From Stenotrophomonas raiganjensis (SeqCode) (GTDB taxonomy: Bacteria; Pseudomonadota; Gammaproteobacteria; Xanthomonadales; Xanthomonadaceae): a stretch of DNA of 64,000 nucleotides. This document shows positions 1 through 7,846 of the stretch, in pieces. The position numbers and the translations under genes are program-made. Each line of letters opens with the position of its first letter. The first letter of the stretch is position 1. The notes below the pieces were generated by a model. That model did not search any database, was not told the DNA's origin, and worked only from the letters and a program-made list of their open reading frames with translations. The stretch lies in contig NZ_JAUTXR010000183.1 in assembly GCF_030658505.1 (NCBI RefSeq), positions 1-64,000 of the forward strand. The letters run 5' to 3'.

Positions 1-128
1 GCGCTGAGTGGCCGCCGGGGAATGCCCGGCGCGACCCCCTGGCCCCCCCCCCCGCCGGGTGGGCCCGGGCCAGCCCCGGCGAGGGTGCGGACCGTTGAGG
101 TGGGTGCGGACCGTTGGTCCGCACACCC
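1..128. other. Non-coding sequence downstream of mtnC
   Basis: No gene is supported here. The stretch contains an uninterrupted run of 11 C at 43-53 and ends in a hairpin at 104-124, right beside the mtnC stop codon. Open frames in it are by-products of high GC. Confidence 0.6.
104..124. repeat. Short hairpin repeat (GTGCGGACC-GTT-GGTCCGCAC)
   Basis: A perfect 9-bp inverted repeat with a 3-nt loop, five bases past the mtnC stop. It belongs to the same sequence family as the GTGCGAACC-TT-GGTTCGCAC hairpins at 25520 and 26110. There is no T-run, so it is a REP-like element that may protect the mtn transcript end rather than a classical terminator. Confidence 0.6.
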
Positions 129-824
129 TTACAGCTGGATCTGCTGAAAATTCTCGACCCGTTCGTGGCCGTTGGCGGCCTGGCCGGTGCGCGGCATCGG
201 GTAATCATCCAGGCGGTCGATCAGGCGGGTCTGCAGGCCGGCTTCGCGGGCAGCGTCCAGTTCTTCCACCACATCGGACAGGAACAGGATCTCGCCGGCC
301 TGCACGCCGATCGCCTGCACGATGCGGCGGTAGCTGTCGGCCTCACGCTTGCCGCCGATCTCGGTATCGAACCAGCCCGACACCAGCGGGCTGAGGTCAC
401 CGGCGTCACTGAAGCCGAAGAACAGCTTCTGTGCCGGCACCGAACCGGAGGAGTACACGTACAGCGGCAGGCCGGAGGCATGCCAGCCCTTCAGCACCGG
501 CGCCACCTCCGGATAGAAGTGCGCGGTGTAGTCCCCGCGGCGGTACCCTTCATCCCAGATCAGGCCCTGCAGCGCCTTCAGTGCGGTGTGCTTGCGGTCC
601 TGGTCGATCCAGCCCTGCAGCGTCTCGGCCACCAGACTGTCCTGGCAGGCACCGCCGATCTCGGTGGCGATCGCGTCCAGCCAGCGACGGACCTCCGGTT
701 GCTGGCCATGTTCGGCGACGAACGCGGGCAACGCCTTGCGCGCATAGGGGAACAGCACGTTCTTGACGAACGAGATGCTGCTGGTGGTGCCTTCGATGTC
801 GGTCAGGATGACGCGGGGCTGCAT
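129..824 (-). CDS. mtnC: Enolase-phosphatase E1
   Basis: Bifunctional HAD-family enzyme of the methionine salvage pathway. It enolises and dephosphorylates 2,3-diketo-5-methylthiopentyl-1-phosphate to acireductone in the cytoplasm. The 231-residue protein has the HAD motif TDIEGTT near the N-terminus, with D9 as expected nucleophile and E11 where most HAD enzymes have the second Asp, as is normal for MtnC. A conserved YSSGS segment (motif II) and a C-terminal FLSDV segment (motif IV) are visible. It is the last gene of mtnB-mtnD-mtnC, starting 3 nt after the mtnD stop, so co-translation is likely. Length is normal for the family. Confidence 0.95.
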   Translation of the reverse strand: MQPRVILTDIEGTTSSISFVKNVLFPYARKALPAFVAEHGQQPEVRRWLDAIATEIGGACQDSLVAETLQGWIDQDRKHTALKALQGLIWDEGYRRGDYTAHFYPEVAPVLKGWHASGLPLYVYSSGSVPAQKLFFGFSDAGDLSPLVSGWFDTEIGGKREADSYRRIVQAIGVQAGEILFLSDVVEELDAAREAGLQTRLIDRLDDYPMPRTGQAANGHERVENFQQIQL

Positions 825-827
825 GGA

Positions 828-1385
828 TCAGGACGCCTGGGTGGGTACGTAACGGGGGAACTTCTGCGCGATGTCGGTGCCGGTGAAGTGACCGACCCAG
901 CCATCCGGCTCGGTGAAGAAGCGGATCGCCACGAAGCTGGGCTCGTCGCCCATGTCGAACCAATGGGTGGTGCCATCGGGCACGGCGATCAGGTCGTCCT
1001 TCACGCACTCGATCTCATAGACCTTGTCACCCACGTGCAGGGTGAACAGGCCGGAACCTGCGACGAAGAAGCGCACCTCGTCTTCCTTGTGGAAGTGTTC
1101 GTCGAGGAACTTCTTGCGCAGCTCGGCGCGGTTCGGGTTGTCCGGGGCGATCGAGGCCACGTCCACGCTCTTGAAGCCGCGCTCGGCAACCAGGCGGTCG
1201 ATGTCGGCGCGGTAGGCGGCGAACACTTCCTCCTGGCTGGCGCCCGGTGCGACCGGTGCGGTGGCCTGCCAGCGCTCGAAGGTGACGCCGATCTTCTGCA
1301 GTTCGGCAGCGATGATCGCACCGTCCTGGGTGTCCAGCAGCGGCGATTCGGGGCGGGTGTCGTCGTAGATGCGCAGTCGGCTCAT
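828..1385 (-). CDS. mtnD: Acireductone dioxygenase
   Basis: Cupin-fold metalloenzyme that oxidises acireductone. With Fe(II) it gives the 2-keto-4-methylthiobutyrate precursor of methionine; with Ni(II) the family can run an off-pathway reaction. The metal ligands are visible in [10 protein letters not shown] as H97, H99 and E103, with H141 in TTHWFDMG, the same spacing as in the Klebsiella enzyme. Length (185 residues) is typical. It lies between mtnB (92-nt gap) and mtnC (3-nt gap) on the same strand. Confidence 0.96.
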   Translation of the reverse strand: MSRLRIYDDTRPESPLLDTQDGAIIAAELQKIGVTFERWQATAPVAPGASQEEVFAAYRADIDRLVAERGFKSVDVASIAPDNPNRAELRKKFLDEHFHKEDEVRFFVAGSGLFTLHVGDKVYEIECVKDDLIAVPDGTTHWFDMGDEPSFVAIRFFTEPDGWVGHFTGTDIAQKFPRYVPTQAS

Positions 1386-1477
1386 GGCGGCAGCTTGAAC
1401 GTCTCGGGGGGAAGACAGGGTAGCAGGGTGGGGATGGGGGGCAGATTCCGGATCGGCATCTGCACCTGCGCGCGGGT

Positions 1478-2119
1478 TCAGCCGCGCAGCCTGCGCAGTT
1501 CCAGGTCACAGTGGAACAGGAATTCGAAAGCTTCCAGGTGGCGGCGCGCCTCGGCCATGTCGCGGCCCCAGGCATACAGGCCATGGCCGTCGATCAGGTA
1601 GCCCCACAGGTTCTGGCGGTCGAGCAGGTCATCGACCTGCTTGGAAAGCACGTTCATGTCCTGGGTGTTGGCGAACACCGGCACGTCGATGGCCATCTCG
1701 TGGGTGCTGTTGCCGGCGAAGGCCTTCAGCAGTTCGTAGCCTTCCAGGCGGATGTGGCCCTGCGGCGCGTACAGGCGCGAGGCGACGGTCTGCACCGGCG
1801 AATGGGTGTGCAGCACGCAGCCGATTTCCGGGAAACGGCGGTACAGCTGGGTGTGCAGCAGGGTCTCGGCGGACGGGCGCAGCGGGCGGCCGACAGCCAG
1901 GCCGTTGAAGTCCACCACCATGATGTCGTCCTCGATCAGGCGGCCCTTGTCCTTGCCGGAGACGGTGATCGCGGCATGGCGGTCGTCCAGGCGGTGGGAG
2001 AAGTTGCTGCTGGTGGCCGGGGTCCAGCCGGCGTGGGCCAGTTCGCGGACGTTGTCGATCAGCAGCTGGGCCAGTTCGCTCAGGCGCGCGGTGTCGTAGG
2101 GGAAGGTGGGGGCGTTCAT
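1478..2119 (-). CDS. mtnB: Methylthioribulose-1-phosphate dehydratase
   Basis: Class II aldolase-fold zinc enzyme that dehydrates 5-methylthioribulose-1-phosphate, the step before MtnC in methionine salvage. The open frame reaches further upstream, but homology begins at [13 protein letters not shown], giving 213 residues; the upstream part translates hairpin sequence. Zinc ligands are expected at H104 and H106 (VLHTHSPV) and H179 (IDGHG). It is the first gene of the mtnBDC run. mtnA, the isomerase feeding it, is not in the window. The promoter must lie in the hairpin-rich block upstream. Confidence 0.95.
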   Translation of the reverse strand: MNAPTFPYDTARLSELAQLLIDNVRELAHAGWTPATSSNFSHRLDDRHAAITVSGKDKGRLIEDDIMVVDFNGLAVGRPLRPSAETLLHTQLYRRFPEIGCVLHTHSPVQTVASRLYAPQGHIRLEGYELLKAFAGNSTHEMAIDVPVFANTQDMNVLSKQVDDLLDRQNLWGYLIDGHGLYAWGRDMAEARRHLEAFEFLFHCDLELRRLRG

Positions 2120-2192
2120 GCCGGCGATTTTACTGGATTCGGCCAACGGCTGAGCCCCTCGTGGCTGGAGGCGGGGCTGGATTTCTTGCTTT

Positions 2193-2259
2193 GGCCGGGC
2201 GGGTGGGCCGTGCAGGGGACGCCGTGAACCCCTCCCTTGCACAGCCCACCCGCCCGGCC
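2193..2259. repeat. Large hairpin A (about 26-bp arms)
   Basis: The left arm at 2193-2218 pairs with the right arm at 2233-2259. The first 16 bp are perfect and the rest carries one mismatch and one G-T wobble. The loop begins GACGCCGTGAACCC. The arms are unrelated in sequence to those of the two other large hairpins in this window. It lies within about 75 bp of the mtnB start. Confidence 0.8.
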
Positions 2260-2337
2260 ATGGACAGTTTCCGTGCGCGCCAGCCACGGAATGAAGAAGG
2301 AAGAGCGAAAAGCGGGTCGCGGCGCTGCGCTTGCTCG

Positions 2338-2361
2338 GAGCGGAGCATGGCTCCGCTCTAC
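2338..2361. repeat. SMAG-type REP hairpin
   Basis: GAGCGGAGC-ATG-GCTCCGCTC followed by TAC: a 9-bp stem with an ATG loop and a CTAC end, which is the GTAG signature of SMAG elements in reverse orientation. Confidence 0.7.
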
Positions 2362-2405
2362 AGAGGATTCATCGAACGGAGAAAATTCATTTCCCGGATG
2401 AATTC

Positions 2406-2428
2406 ATCCACGCATGGCGTGGATCTAC
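2406..2428. repeat. SMAG-type REP hairpin
   Basis: ATCCACGC-ATG-GCGTGGAT followed by CTAC. An 8-bp stem in the same orientation as the element at 2338. Confidence 0.7.
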
Positions 2429-2452
2429 CGGACGCGCCGGGAGACTGTCAGG

Positions 2453-2556
2453 GGCGGGGAGGCATGGGTTCGCGGGGGTGTCAGCCGCATGGATGCGGCT
2501 GCCAAGCCTACATGGACGTACTTGCGGCGTCCCCCGCGAACCCATGCCTCCCCGCC
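2453..2556. repeat. Large hairpin B (26-bp perfect arms, 52-nt conserved loop)
   Basis: The arms at 2453-2478 and 2531-2556 are exact reverse complements over 26 bases. GACTGT/ACAGTC (2443-2448 and 2563-2568) lies just outside, also complementary. The 52-nt loop (2479-2530) is itself structured, with AGCCGCAT/ATGCGGCT inside. Read on the minus strand it matches the loop of the hairpin at 58062-58166 with one difference, whereas the arms of the two copies are different sequences. Confidence 0.9.
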
Positions 2557-2633
2557 AAACCCACAGTCCCGCTCTTGCCGTTGCTCCGGCTTAAAAGGCG
2601 GGTGCAGGGCCGCAGGCCCTGCAATGCAAAACC

Positions 2634-4061
2634 TTACCTACCCCGCAGGCGGCTGTGCCTGAAGCCGTAGCAGAAATAGATCACGAAACCGACGAAGGTC
2701 CAGACGCCCATCAGCATCCAGTTGTGCATCGTCATCGCCGACAGCAGGGCAAGGCAGCTCAGCACGCCCAGGCTGCAGATCAGCCACGCCATCGGCATGC
2801 GGAACGGCCGCGGCAGGTCCGGCTGGGTGCGGCGCAGGATCAGTACGCCCGCACACACCGCCGCGAACGCAATCAGCGTTCCCATCGAGGTCAGCTCACC
2901 GAGGATGTCCAGCGGGAACAGCGCCGCCAGCAGCGCGATGCCGATGCCGGTGATCACGGTGTTGATGTGCGGGGTGCGGTACTTCGGGTGGATCCTGGTG
3001 AACACCGGCGGCAGCAGGCCATCGCGCCCCATGATCATGAAGATGCGCGGCTGGCCGATGATCATCACCAGCACCACCGAGGACAGGCCGACCAGCGCGC
3101 CGACCTCGACCACCCAGCGCAGCCAGCCCAGCTGCGGGTGCGCCGCCACGGCAGTCACTACCGGCTCGTCGGTACCCAGCAGCTGGAACGGCACCAGGCC
3201 GGTCATCACCGCCGCCATCGCGATGTAGAGCACGGTGCAGACCACCAGCGACAGCATCATGCCGATCGGCATGTCGCGCTGCGGATTCTTGGATTCCTGT
3301 GCCGCCACCGAGACCGCCTCGAAGCCGATGTAGGCGAAGAACACCATCGCCGCGCCACGCAGCACGCCTTCCATGCCGTACTTGCCGGGGCCTTCGTTGG
3401 CGGGGATGAACGGCGTCCAGTTGCTGGTGTCCACGTACTTCCAGCCGACCACGATGACCAGCAGGATGAGGCCGGTCTTGAGCACGACCATCGCCATGTT
3501 CATCGCCGAGGACTTGCTGATGCCGACGTAGCACAGCCAGGTCAACAGCAGCACCAGTGCTGCGGCCGGCAGGTTGGCGATCGCGCCGGTCGGGCGCAGC
3601 TGTGCGTCCAGTGGCGCACTGACCAGCGCGGCGGGCAGATGGATGTCGAACTGGCTGAGCAGGCTGAGGAAGTAGCCGGTCCAGCTGACCGCCACCGCCG
3701 ACGCAGAGACGCCGTATTCCAGCACCAGCATCCAGCCGATGAACCAGGCCGACAGTTCGCCGAAAGTAGCGTAGGTATAGGTGTAGGCGCTGCCGGAGAC
3801 CGGCACCATCGAGGCGAACTCGGCATAGGCCAGCGCGCAGAAGGCGCAGCAGATGGCGGCCAGCACGAAGGACAGCATGATGGCCGGGCCGGCGTGGTTG
3901 GCGGCGGCCTGGCCGGTGATGACGAAGATGCCGCCGCCGATCACCGCACCGATGCCGAGGGCGGTCAGGCCCCAGGGGCCGAGGTGGCGGCGCAGGCTCA
4001 GGCCGTTGGCGTCTTCATGGGCGGCATGCGGGTGCTTGGTGGCCCACAGTTGCTTGAACAT
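2634..4061 (-). CDS. APC-family amino acid permease (downstream paralogue)
   Basis: Inner-membrane amino-acid transporter of the amino acid-polyamine-organocation superfamily, CAT/YhdG-like type; the substrate cannot be read from sequence. The start at MFKQLWATKH gives 475 residues; the longer open frame upstream is intergenic. The N-terminal GIGAVIGGGIFVITGQ is the classic TM1 helix break of APC transporters, and about 12 hydrophobic segments follow. It is closely related to the next gene (4144-5619), from which it is separated by only 82 nt holding a REP hairpin, so the pair looks like a tandem duplication that has since diverged. Confidence 0.88.
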   Translation of the reverse strand: MFKQLWATKHPHAAHEDANGLSLRRHLGPWGLTALGIGAVIGGGIFVITGQAAANHAGPAIMLSFVLAAICCAFCALAYAEFASMVPVSGSAYTYTYATFGELSAWFIGWMLVLEYGVSASAVAVSWTGYFLSLLSQFDIHLPAALVSAPLDAQLRPTGAIANLPAAALVLLLTWLCYVGISKSSAMNMAMVVLKTGLILLVIVVGWKYVDTSNWTPFIPANEGPGKYGMEGVLRGAAMVFFAYIGFEAVSVAAQESKNPQRDMPIGMMLSLVVCTVLYIAMAAVMTGLVPFQLLGTDEPVVTAVAAHPQLGWLRWVVEVGALVGLSSVVLVMIIGQPRIFMIMGRDGLLPPVFTRIHPKYRTPHINTVITGIGIALLAALFPLDILGELTSMGTLIAFAAVCAGVLILRRTQPDLPRPFRMPMAWLICSLGVLSCLALLSAMTMHNWMLMGVWTFVGFVIYFCYGFRHSRLRGR

Positions 4062-4113
4062 GTCTGGTGGTCTTGTCGAAGCGCGCCATGACCGGCGCGC
4101 GGGGAAAACGGAC

Positions 4114-4138
4114 GGGCCGGCGCGAGGCCGGCCCGTAG
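4114..4138. repeat. SMAG-type REP hairpin between the two permease genes
   Basis: GGGCCGGC-GCGAG-GCCGGCCC followed by GTAG. It sits in the 82-nt gap between the paralogous permease genes and could attenuate or stabilise their shared transcript. Confidence 0.7.
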
Positions 4139-4143
4139 GCGGA

Positions 4144-5619
4144 TCAGGGTGACTTGGCCAGCTTGCTGTTGCGCATGCCATAGCCGAGGTAGATCAGCAT
4201 GCCCAGCACGGTCCAGCCGACGAACAGGTGCCAGTGCACCACGAACGCCTGCCAGAACAGGAACAGGCAGGCCGCGGCGCCAAGCGGGCAGATGATCCAC
4301 ACCGCCGGCACGCGGAACGGGCGGTGGATCTCCGGCTTGGTATAGCGCAGCACCAGCACGCCGATGCAGACCGTGGCGAAAGCCAGCAGGGTGCCCATCG
4401 ACACCAGTTCGCCCAGCACGTTCAGCGGCACCAGGCCCGCCAGTGCGGCGGCGATCACGCCGACCACGATCGTGGCCCAGTACGGGGTGCGGAAACGGGC
4501 ATGGACCTTGCCGAAGAACTTCGGCAGCAGGCCGTCGCGGGAGATCGTGTAGGCGATGCGGGTCTGGCCCATCATCATCACCAGCACCACCGAGGACAGG
4601 CCGGCGATGGCGCCGATCTCGACCAGGGTCTTCAGCCAGGACAGGGTCGGGTAGGGTTCCAGCGCGGTGGCCACCGGCTTGTCGGTGCCCAGCAGGTGGT
4701 ACGGCATCATGCCGGTCAGCACCGCGCAGACGATGATGTAGACGATGGTGCACACCGCCAGCGAGCCGAGCAGGCCGATCGGCATGTTGCGCTGCGGATC
4801 CTTGGTTTCGCCGGCGGCGGTGGAAACCGCGTCGAAGCCGATGTAGGCGAAGAACACGATGGTGGCTGCGCGGAAGATGCCGCTCCAGCCGAACTCACCC
4901 GGTACGCCGGTGTTTTCCGGAATGAACGGCTGCCAGTTGGCGGGGTCGATATGGGCCGCACCGATGCCGATGAACAGGCAGATGACGGTGACCTTGATCG
5001 CCACGATGATCGCATTGACGAACGCCGACTGGGTCACGCCCACGTACAGCAGGCCGGACACGGCTGCCACGATCAGCACCGCTGGCAGGTTGAACAGCTT
5101 GCCGGAGGCGATGAACTCGCTGCCGGTCCAGGCGATGGGCGCGGCACTGAGTGCATCCGGGAACGGCATGTGCAGCGTGGTGGTGATGAAGCTGATCAGG
5201 TAGGCCGACCAGCCCACCGCGACCGAGGCCGAGGCGAACAGGTATTCCAGCACCAGGCACCAGCCGATGAACCAGGCCATGCCTTCGCCGAGGGTGGCGT
5301 AGGAGTAGGAATAGGCGCTGCCGGAGACCGGCATCATCGCCGCGAACTCGGCGTAGCACAGGCCCGCCAGGGCGCAGGCGAAACCGGCCAGCACGAACGA
5401 CAGCATCACCGCCGGGCCGGCGTGGTTGGCCGCGGCCTGGCCGGTCAGCACGAAGATACCTGCGCCGATCACCGCACCCACGCCAAGCAGGATGAGGTGT
5501 TTAGCCGTGAGGGTCCGTTTCAGCGTGGCTTCGCCATCCAGGCTGCCTTCGATGGGTTCGCCGGCATCGACGTGCCCGGCCGGTTGGACCGGCTTGACCC
5601 TCAACAGAGCTTTCAGCAT
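4144..5619 (-). CDS. APC-family amino acid permease (upstream paralogue)
   Basis: Inner-membrane amino-acid transporter of 491 residues starting MLKALLRVKPVQPAG. A cytoplasmic N-terminal extension precedes TM1, whose GVGAVIGAGIFVLTGQ carries the unwound-helix glycines of APC carriers. Later FFAYIGFDAVSTAAGE and PTLSWLKTLVEIGAIAG segments align with the neighbouring paralogue. Family members carry cationic or branched amino acids; the substrate here is unresolved. It is transcribed first of the pair, from the 178-bp region shared with the divergent Nudix gene. Confidence 0.88.
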   Translation of the reverse strand: MLKALLRVKPVQPAGHVDAGEPIEGSLDGEATLKRTLTAKHLILLGVGAVIGAGIFVLTGQAAANHAGPAVMLSFVLAGFACALAGLCYAEFAAMMPVSGSAYSYSYATLGEGMAWFIGWCLVLEYLFASASVAVGWSAYLISFITTTLHMPFPDALSAAPIAWTGSEFIASGKLFNLPAVLIVAAVSGLLYVGVTQSAFVNAIIVAIKVTVICLFIGIGAAHIDPANWQPFIPENTGVPGEFGWSGIFRAATIVFFAYIGFDAVSTAAGETKDPQRNMPIGLLGSLAVCTIVYIIVCAVLTGMMPYHLLGTDKPVATALEPYPTLSWLKTLVEIGAIAGLSSVVLVMMMGQTRIAYTISRDGLLPKFFGKVHARFRTPYWATIVVGVIAAALAGLVPLNVLGELVSMGTLLAFATVCIGVLVLRYTKPEIHRPFRVPAVWIICPLGAAACLFLFWQAFVVHWHLFVGWTVLGMLIYLGYGMRNSKLAKSP

Positions 5620-5797
5620 GCAGTACTTCCTAGTGATCGGATGGGGTGGGCCGCCGATACGTTGCCGGCAACCCTGGAATGGTGAAGGCCGCGCGAACGG
5701 CCCGCTGTACCTTAGCCAAAGCTGAAGCCAACGCACAAGCGCAATCGCAACAATGAACGGCGATAATGAGCAGTATTTTCCCAGGCCGCCCCCATTC

Positions 5798-6367
5798 ATG
5801 CGCCAGACCGCCGAAACCCTTGCCGTGCTTGACGATCACCTGCGTGGCCTGCTGCGGGACTATGCCCGCCGTGAGCCCGCCCACGACGCACTGGCTGCCG
5901 AATTCGGCACATTGCTGGACGATCCGGAAGATCCGTTCCGTCGCGAACGGCTGGCTGGGCACTTCACCGCCAGCTGCTGGCTGGTCAGTGCCGACGGCCA
6001 GCGCCTGCTGCTCACCCATCACCGCAAGCTGCAGCGCTGGCTGCAACTGGGCGGCCACGCCGACGGCGACCGTGACCTGGCCCAGGTGGCGCTGAAGGAA
6101 GCGGAGGAAGAATCGGGCCTGAGCGGCCTGGTGCTGGAAGATCCGGCCATCTTCGATCTGGACAAGCATTGGATTCCGGAACGCAAGGACGTGCCGGGAC
6201 ACTGGCACTACGACGTGCGTTTCGTGATCCGGGCGCTGGGTGGCGAAGCCTTCGTGCTCAGCGAGGAATCGCTGGACCTGGCCTGGCGGCCGGTGGCCGA
6301 AGTCGCCGCGGACCCTGACTCGGACGAATCGATGCAGCGCATGGCGCGCCGCTGGCTGGCGCGTTGA
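5798..6367 (+). CDS. Nudix hydrolase
   Basis: Cytoplasmic pyrophosphohydrolase of the Nudix superfamily, 189 residues from MRQTAETLAVLDDH. The Nudix box GGHADGDRDLAQVALKEAEE keeps the metal-binding Glu cluster (KEAEEESGL). However, the first box Glu is Arg and the box Arg is Lys, so it is a divergent box. The C-terminal HYDVRFVIRALGG and a predicted strand-helix end complete the fold. The substrate is unknown; similar stand-alone proteins act on nucleoside diphosphate derivatives. It is divergent to the permease pair and convergent with serA. Confidence 0.85.
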   Translation: MRQTAETLAVLDDHLRGLLRDYARREPAHDALAAEFGTLLDDPEDPFRRERLAGHFTASCWLVSADGQRLLLTHHRKLQRWLQLGGHADGDRDLAQVALKEAEEESGLSGLVLEDPAIFDLDKHWIPERKDVPGHWHYDVRFVIRALGGEAFVLSEESLDLAWRPVAEVAADPDSDESMQRMARRWLAR

Positions 6368-6375
6368 ACGAGCCC

Positions 6376-6397
6376 GCCGGGCATGGCCCGGCGCTAC
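6376..6397. repeat. SMAG-type REP hairpin
   Basis: GCCGGGC-ATG-GCCCGGC followed by GCTAC. It sits between the convergent Nudix and serA genes. Confidence 0.7.
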
Positions 6398-6436
6398 CAG
6401 TAGATCACGCCATGCGTGGATGGCGCGGTGCCAGGA

Positions 6437-7678
6437 TCAGTACAGGATGCGCGTACGCAGCGTGCCCGGAATCGCGGCCAGCTCGTCGCGCACGGCGGCG
6501 GCCTGTTCCTCGCTGGCCGTGATGTCGATCACCACGTAGCCCACCTTCGGGTCGGTGCGCAGGAACTGGCCGTCGATGTTGACGTTGTGGCGCGAGAAGA
6601 TCTCGTTGACCTTGGACAGCACGCCCGGCACGTTCTGGTGGATGTGCAGCAGGCGCAGGCTGTCGGCATGCTCGGGCAGGGTCACTTCGGGGAAATTGAC
6701 CGCCGACAGGGTGCTGCCGTTGTCGCTGTAGCGCACCAGCTTGGCCGCCACTTCCACACCGATGTTGTCCTGCGCTTCCAGCGTGCTGCCGCCCACGTGC
6801 GGGGTCAGGATCACGTTGTCGTGGCGGGTCAGTGGCGATTCGAAGATATCGCCGTTGCCCTTCGGCTCGACCGGGAACACGTCCAGCGCGGCGCCGCCCA
6901 GGTGTTCACTGGCCAGTGCGGCATCCAGCGCGGCGATGTCGACCACGGTGCCACGCGCGGCGTTGATCAGGTGCGCGCCCTTGCGCATCTTCGCCAGCTC
7001 GGTGCTGCCGATCATCCACTGCGTGGACGGCGTCTCCGGCACGTGCAGGGTGACGATGTCGGCGCGCGCCAGCAGGTCGTCCAGGCTGGCCGCGGCGCGG
7101 GCGTTGCCCAGCGCCAGTTTGGTTTCCACGTCGTGGAAGATCACCTGCATGCCCAGCGATTCGGCCAGCACGCCGACCTGGGTGCCGATGTGGCCGTAAC
7201 CGATGATGCCCAGGGTCTTGCCACGCACCTCATGGCTGCCGCTGGCCGACTTGGACCAGCCGCCGCGATGGCATTCGGCGTTCTTCTGCGGGATGCCGCG
7301 GGTCAGCATGATCGCCTCGGCGATCACCAGCTCGGCCACGCTGCGCGTGTTGGAATAGGGCGCGTTGAACACCGGGATGCCGGCCAGCTCGGCCGCGTCC
7401 AGGTCGACCTGGTTGGTGCCGATGCAGAAGCAGCCCACCGCGATCAGGCGCTTGGCCTCGGCCAGCACCTCGGCGCTGAGCTGGGTGCGCGAACGGATGC
7501 CGACAATATGTGCCTCGGCGATGCGCGCCTTCAGTTCGTCCTCGGGCAGCGCCTTGGTGTGTGCCTCGATCTGGCTGTAGCCGGCGGCGCTGAACACCTC
7601 TACGGCGGTCTGGCTGACCCCCTCCAGCAACAGCACGCGGATATCCTGCTTCGGGAACGAGGTCTTCTTCGGCGACAT
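6437..7678 (-). CDS. serA: D-3-phosphoglycerate dehydrogenase
   Basis: First enzyme of serine biosynthesis: NAD-dependent oxidation of 3-phosphoglycerate to 3-phosphohydroxypyruvate. From MSPKKTSFPKQDIRV it is 413 residues, like E. coli SerA. The substrate domain comes first, with CFCIGTNQVDL, then the Rossmann domain with GYGHIGTQVG, then NAARGTVVD. The catalytic HVGGST segment follows, then a C-terminal ACT domain beginning near HQNVPGVLSKV that normally mediates serine feedback inhibition. E. coli-type SerA also reduces 2-oxoglutarate to D-2-hydroxyglutarate, which fits the divergent flavoprotein gene 168 bp away. Confidence 0.96.
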   Translation of the reverse strand: MSPKKTSFPKQDIRVLLLEGVSQTAVEVFSAAGYSQIEAHTKALPEDELKARIAEAHIVGIRSRTQLSAEVLAEAKRLIAVGCFCIGTNQVDLDAAELAGIPVFNAPYSNTRSVAELVIAEAIMLTRGIPQKNAECHRGGWSKSASGSHEVRGKTLGIIGYGHIGTQVGVLAESLGMQVIFHDVETKLALGNARAAASLDDLLARADIVTLHVPETPSTQWMIGSTELAKMRKGAHLINAARGTVVDIAALDAALASEHLGGAALDVFPVEPKGNGDIFESPLTRHDNVILTPHVGGSTLEAQDNIGVEVAAKLVRYSDNGSTLSAVNFPEVTLPEHADSLRLLHIHQNVPGVLSKVNEIFSRHNVNIDGQFLRTDPKVGYVVIDITASEEQAAAVRDELAAIPGTLRTRILY

Positions 7679-7846
7679 GGGCGACACGGCCAGTGGGACA
7701 GGGGCCAACCACTATGCCAGATCGCAGCGCTCATGGTGCAGTGCGCAATTGGTTGCATCCGTAGCTATCTGCCTGCCTGCAGGGCTGGACGCTGGCGCGT
7801 GCCGCTGGCACGCTTGCCCGTTCTTCACGCCCCGCGCTGGACCGTC

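Larger units (their letters stand above)
2120..2633. other. Gene-free block packed with hairpin repeats
   Basis: About 510 bases between mtnB and the permease gene hold no credible coding sequence. The block contains two very large inverted repeats (2193-2259 and 2453-2556) and two small SMAG-like hairpins (2338-2361 and 2406-2428). The mtnB promoter is presumably in its left part. An isolated short hairpin, GGGCCGCAGGCCC-like, also occurs just before the permease stop. Confidence 0.75.

Noticed and set aside
2461-2556. CRISPR-like repeat unit
   Set aside because: The structure is a single large inverted repeat, not an array of direct repeats with spacers, and no cas genes are present.
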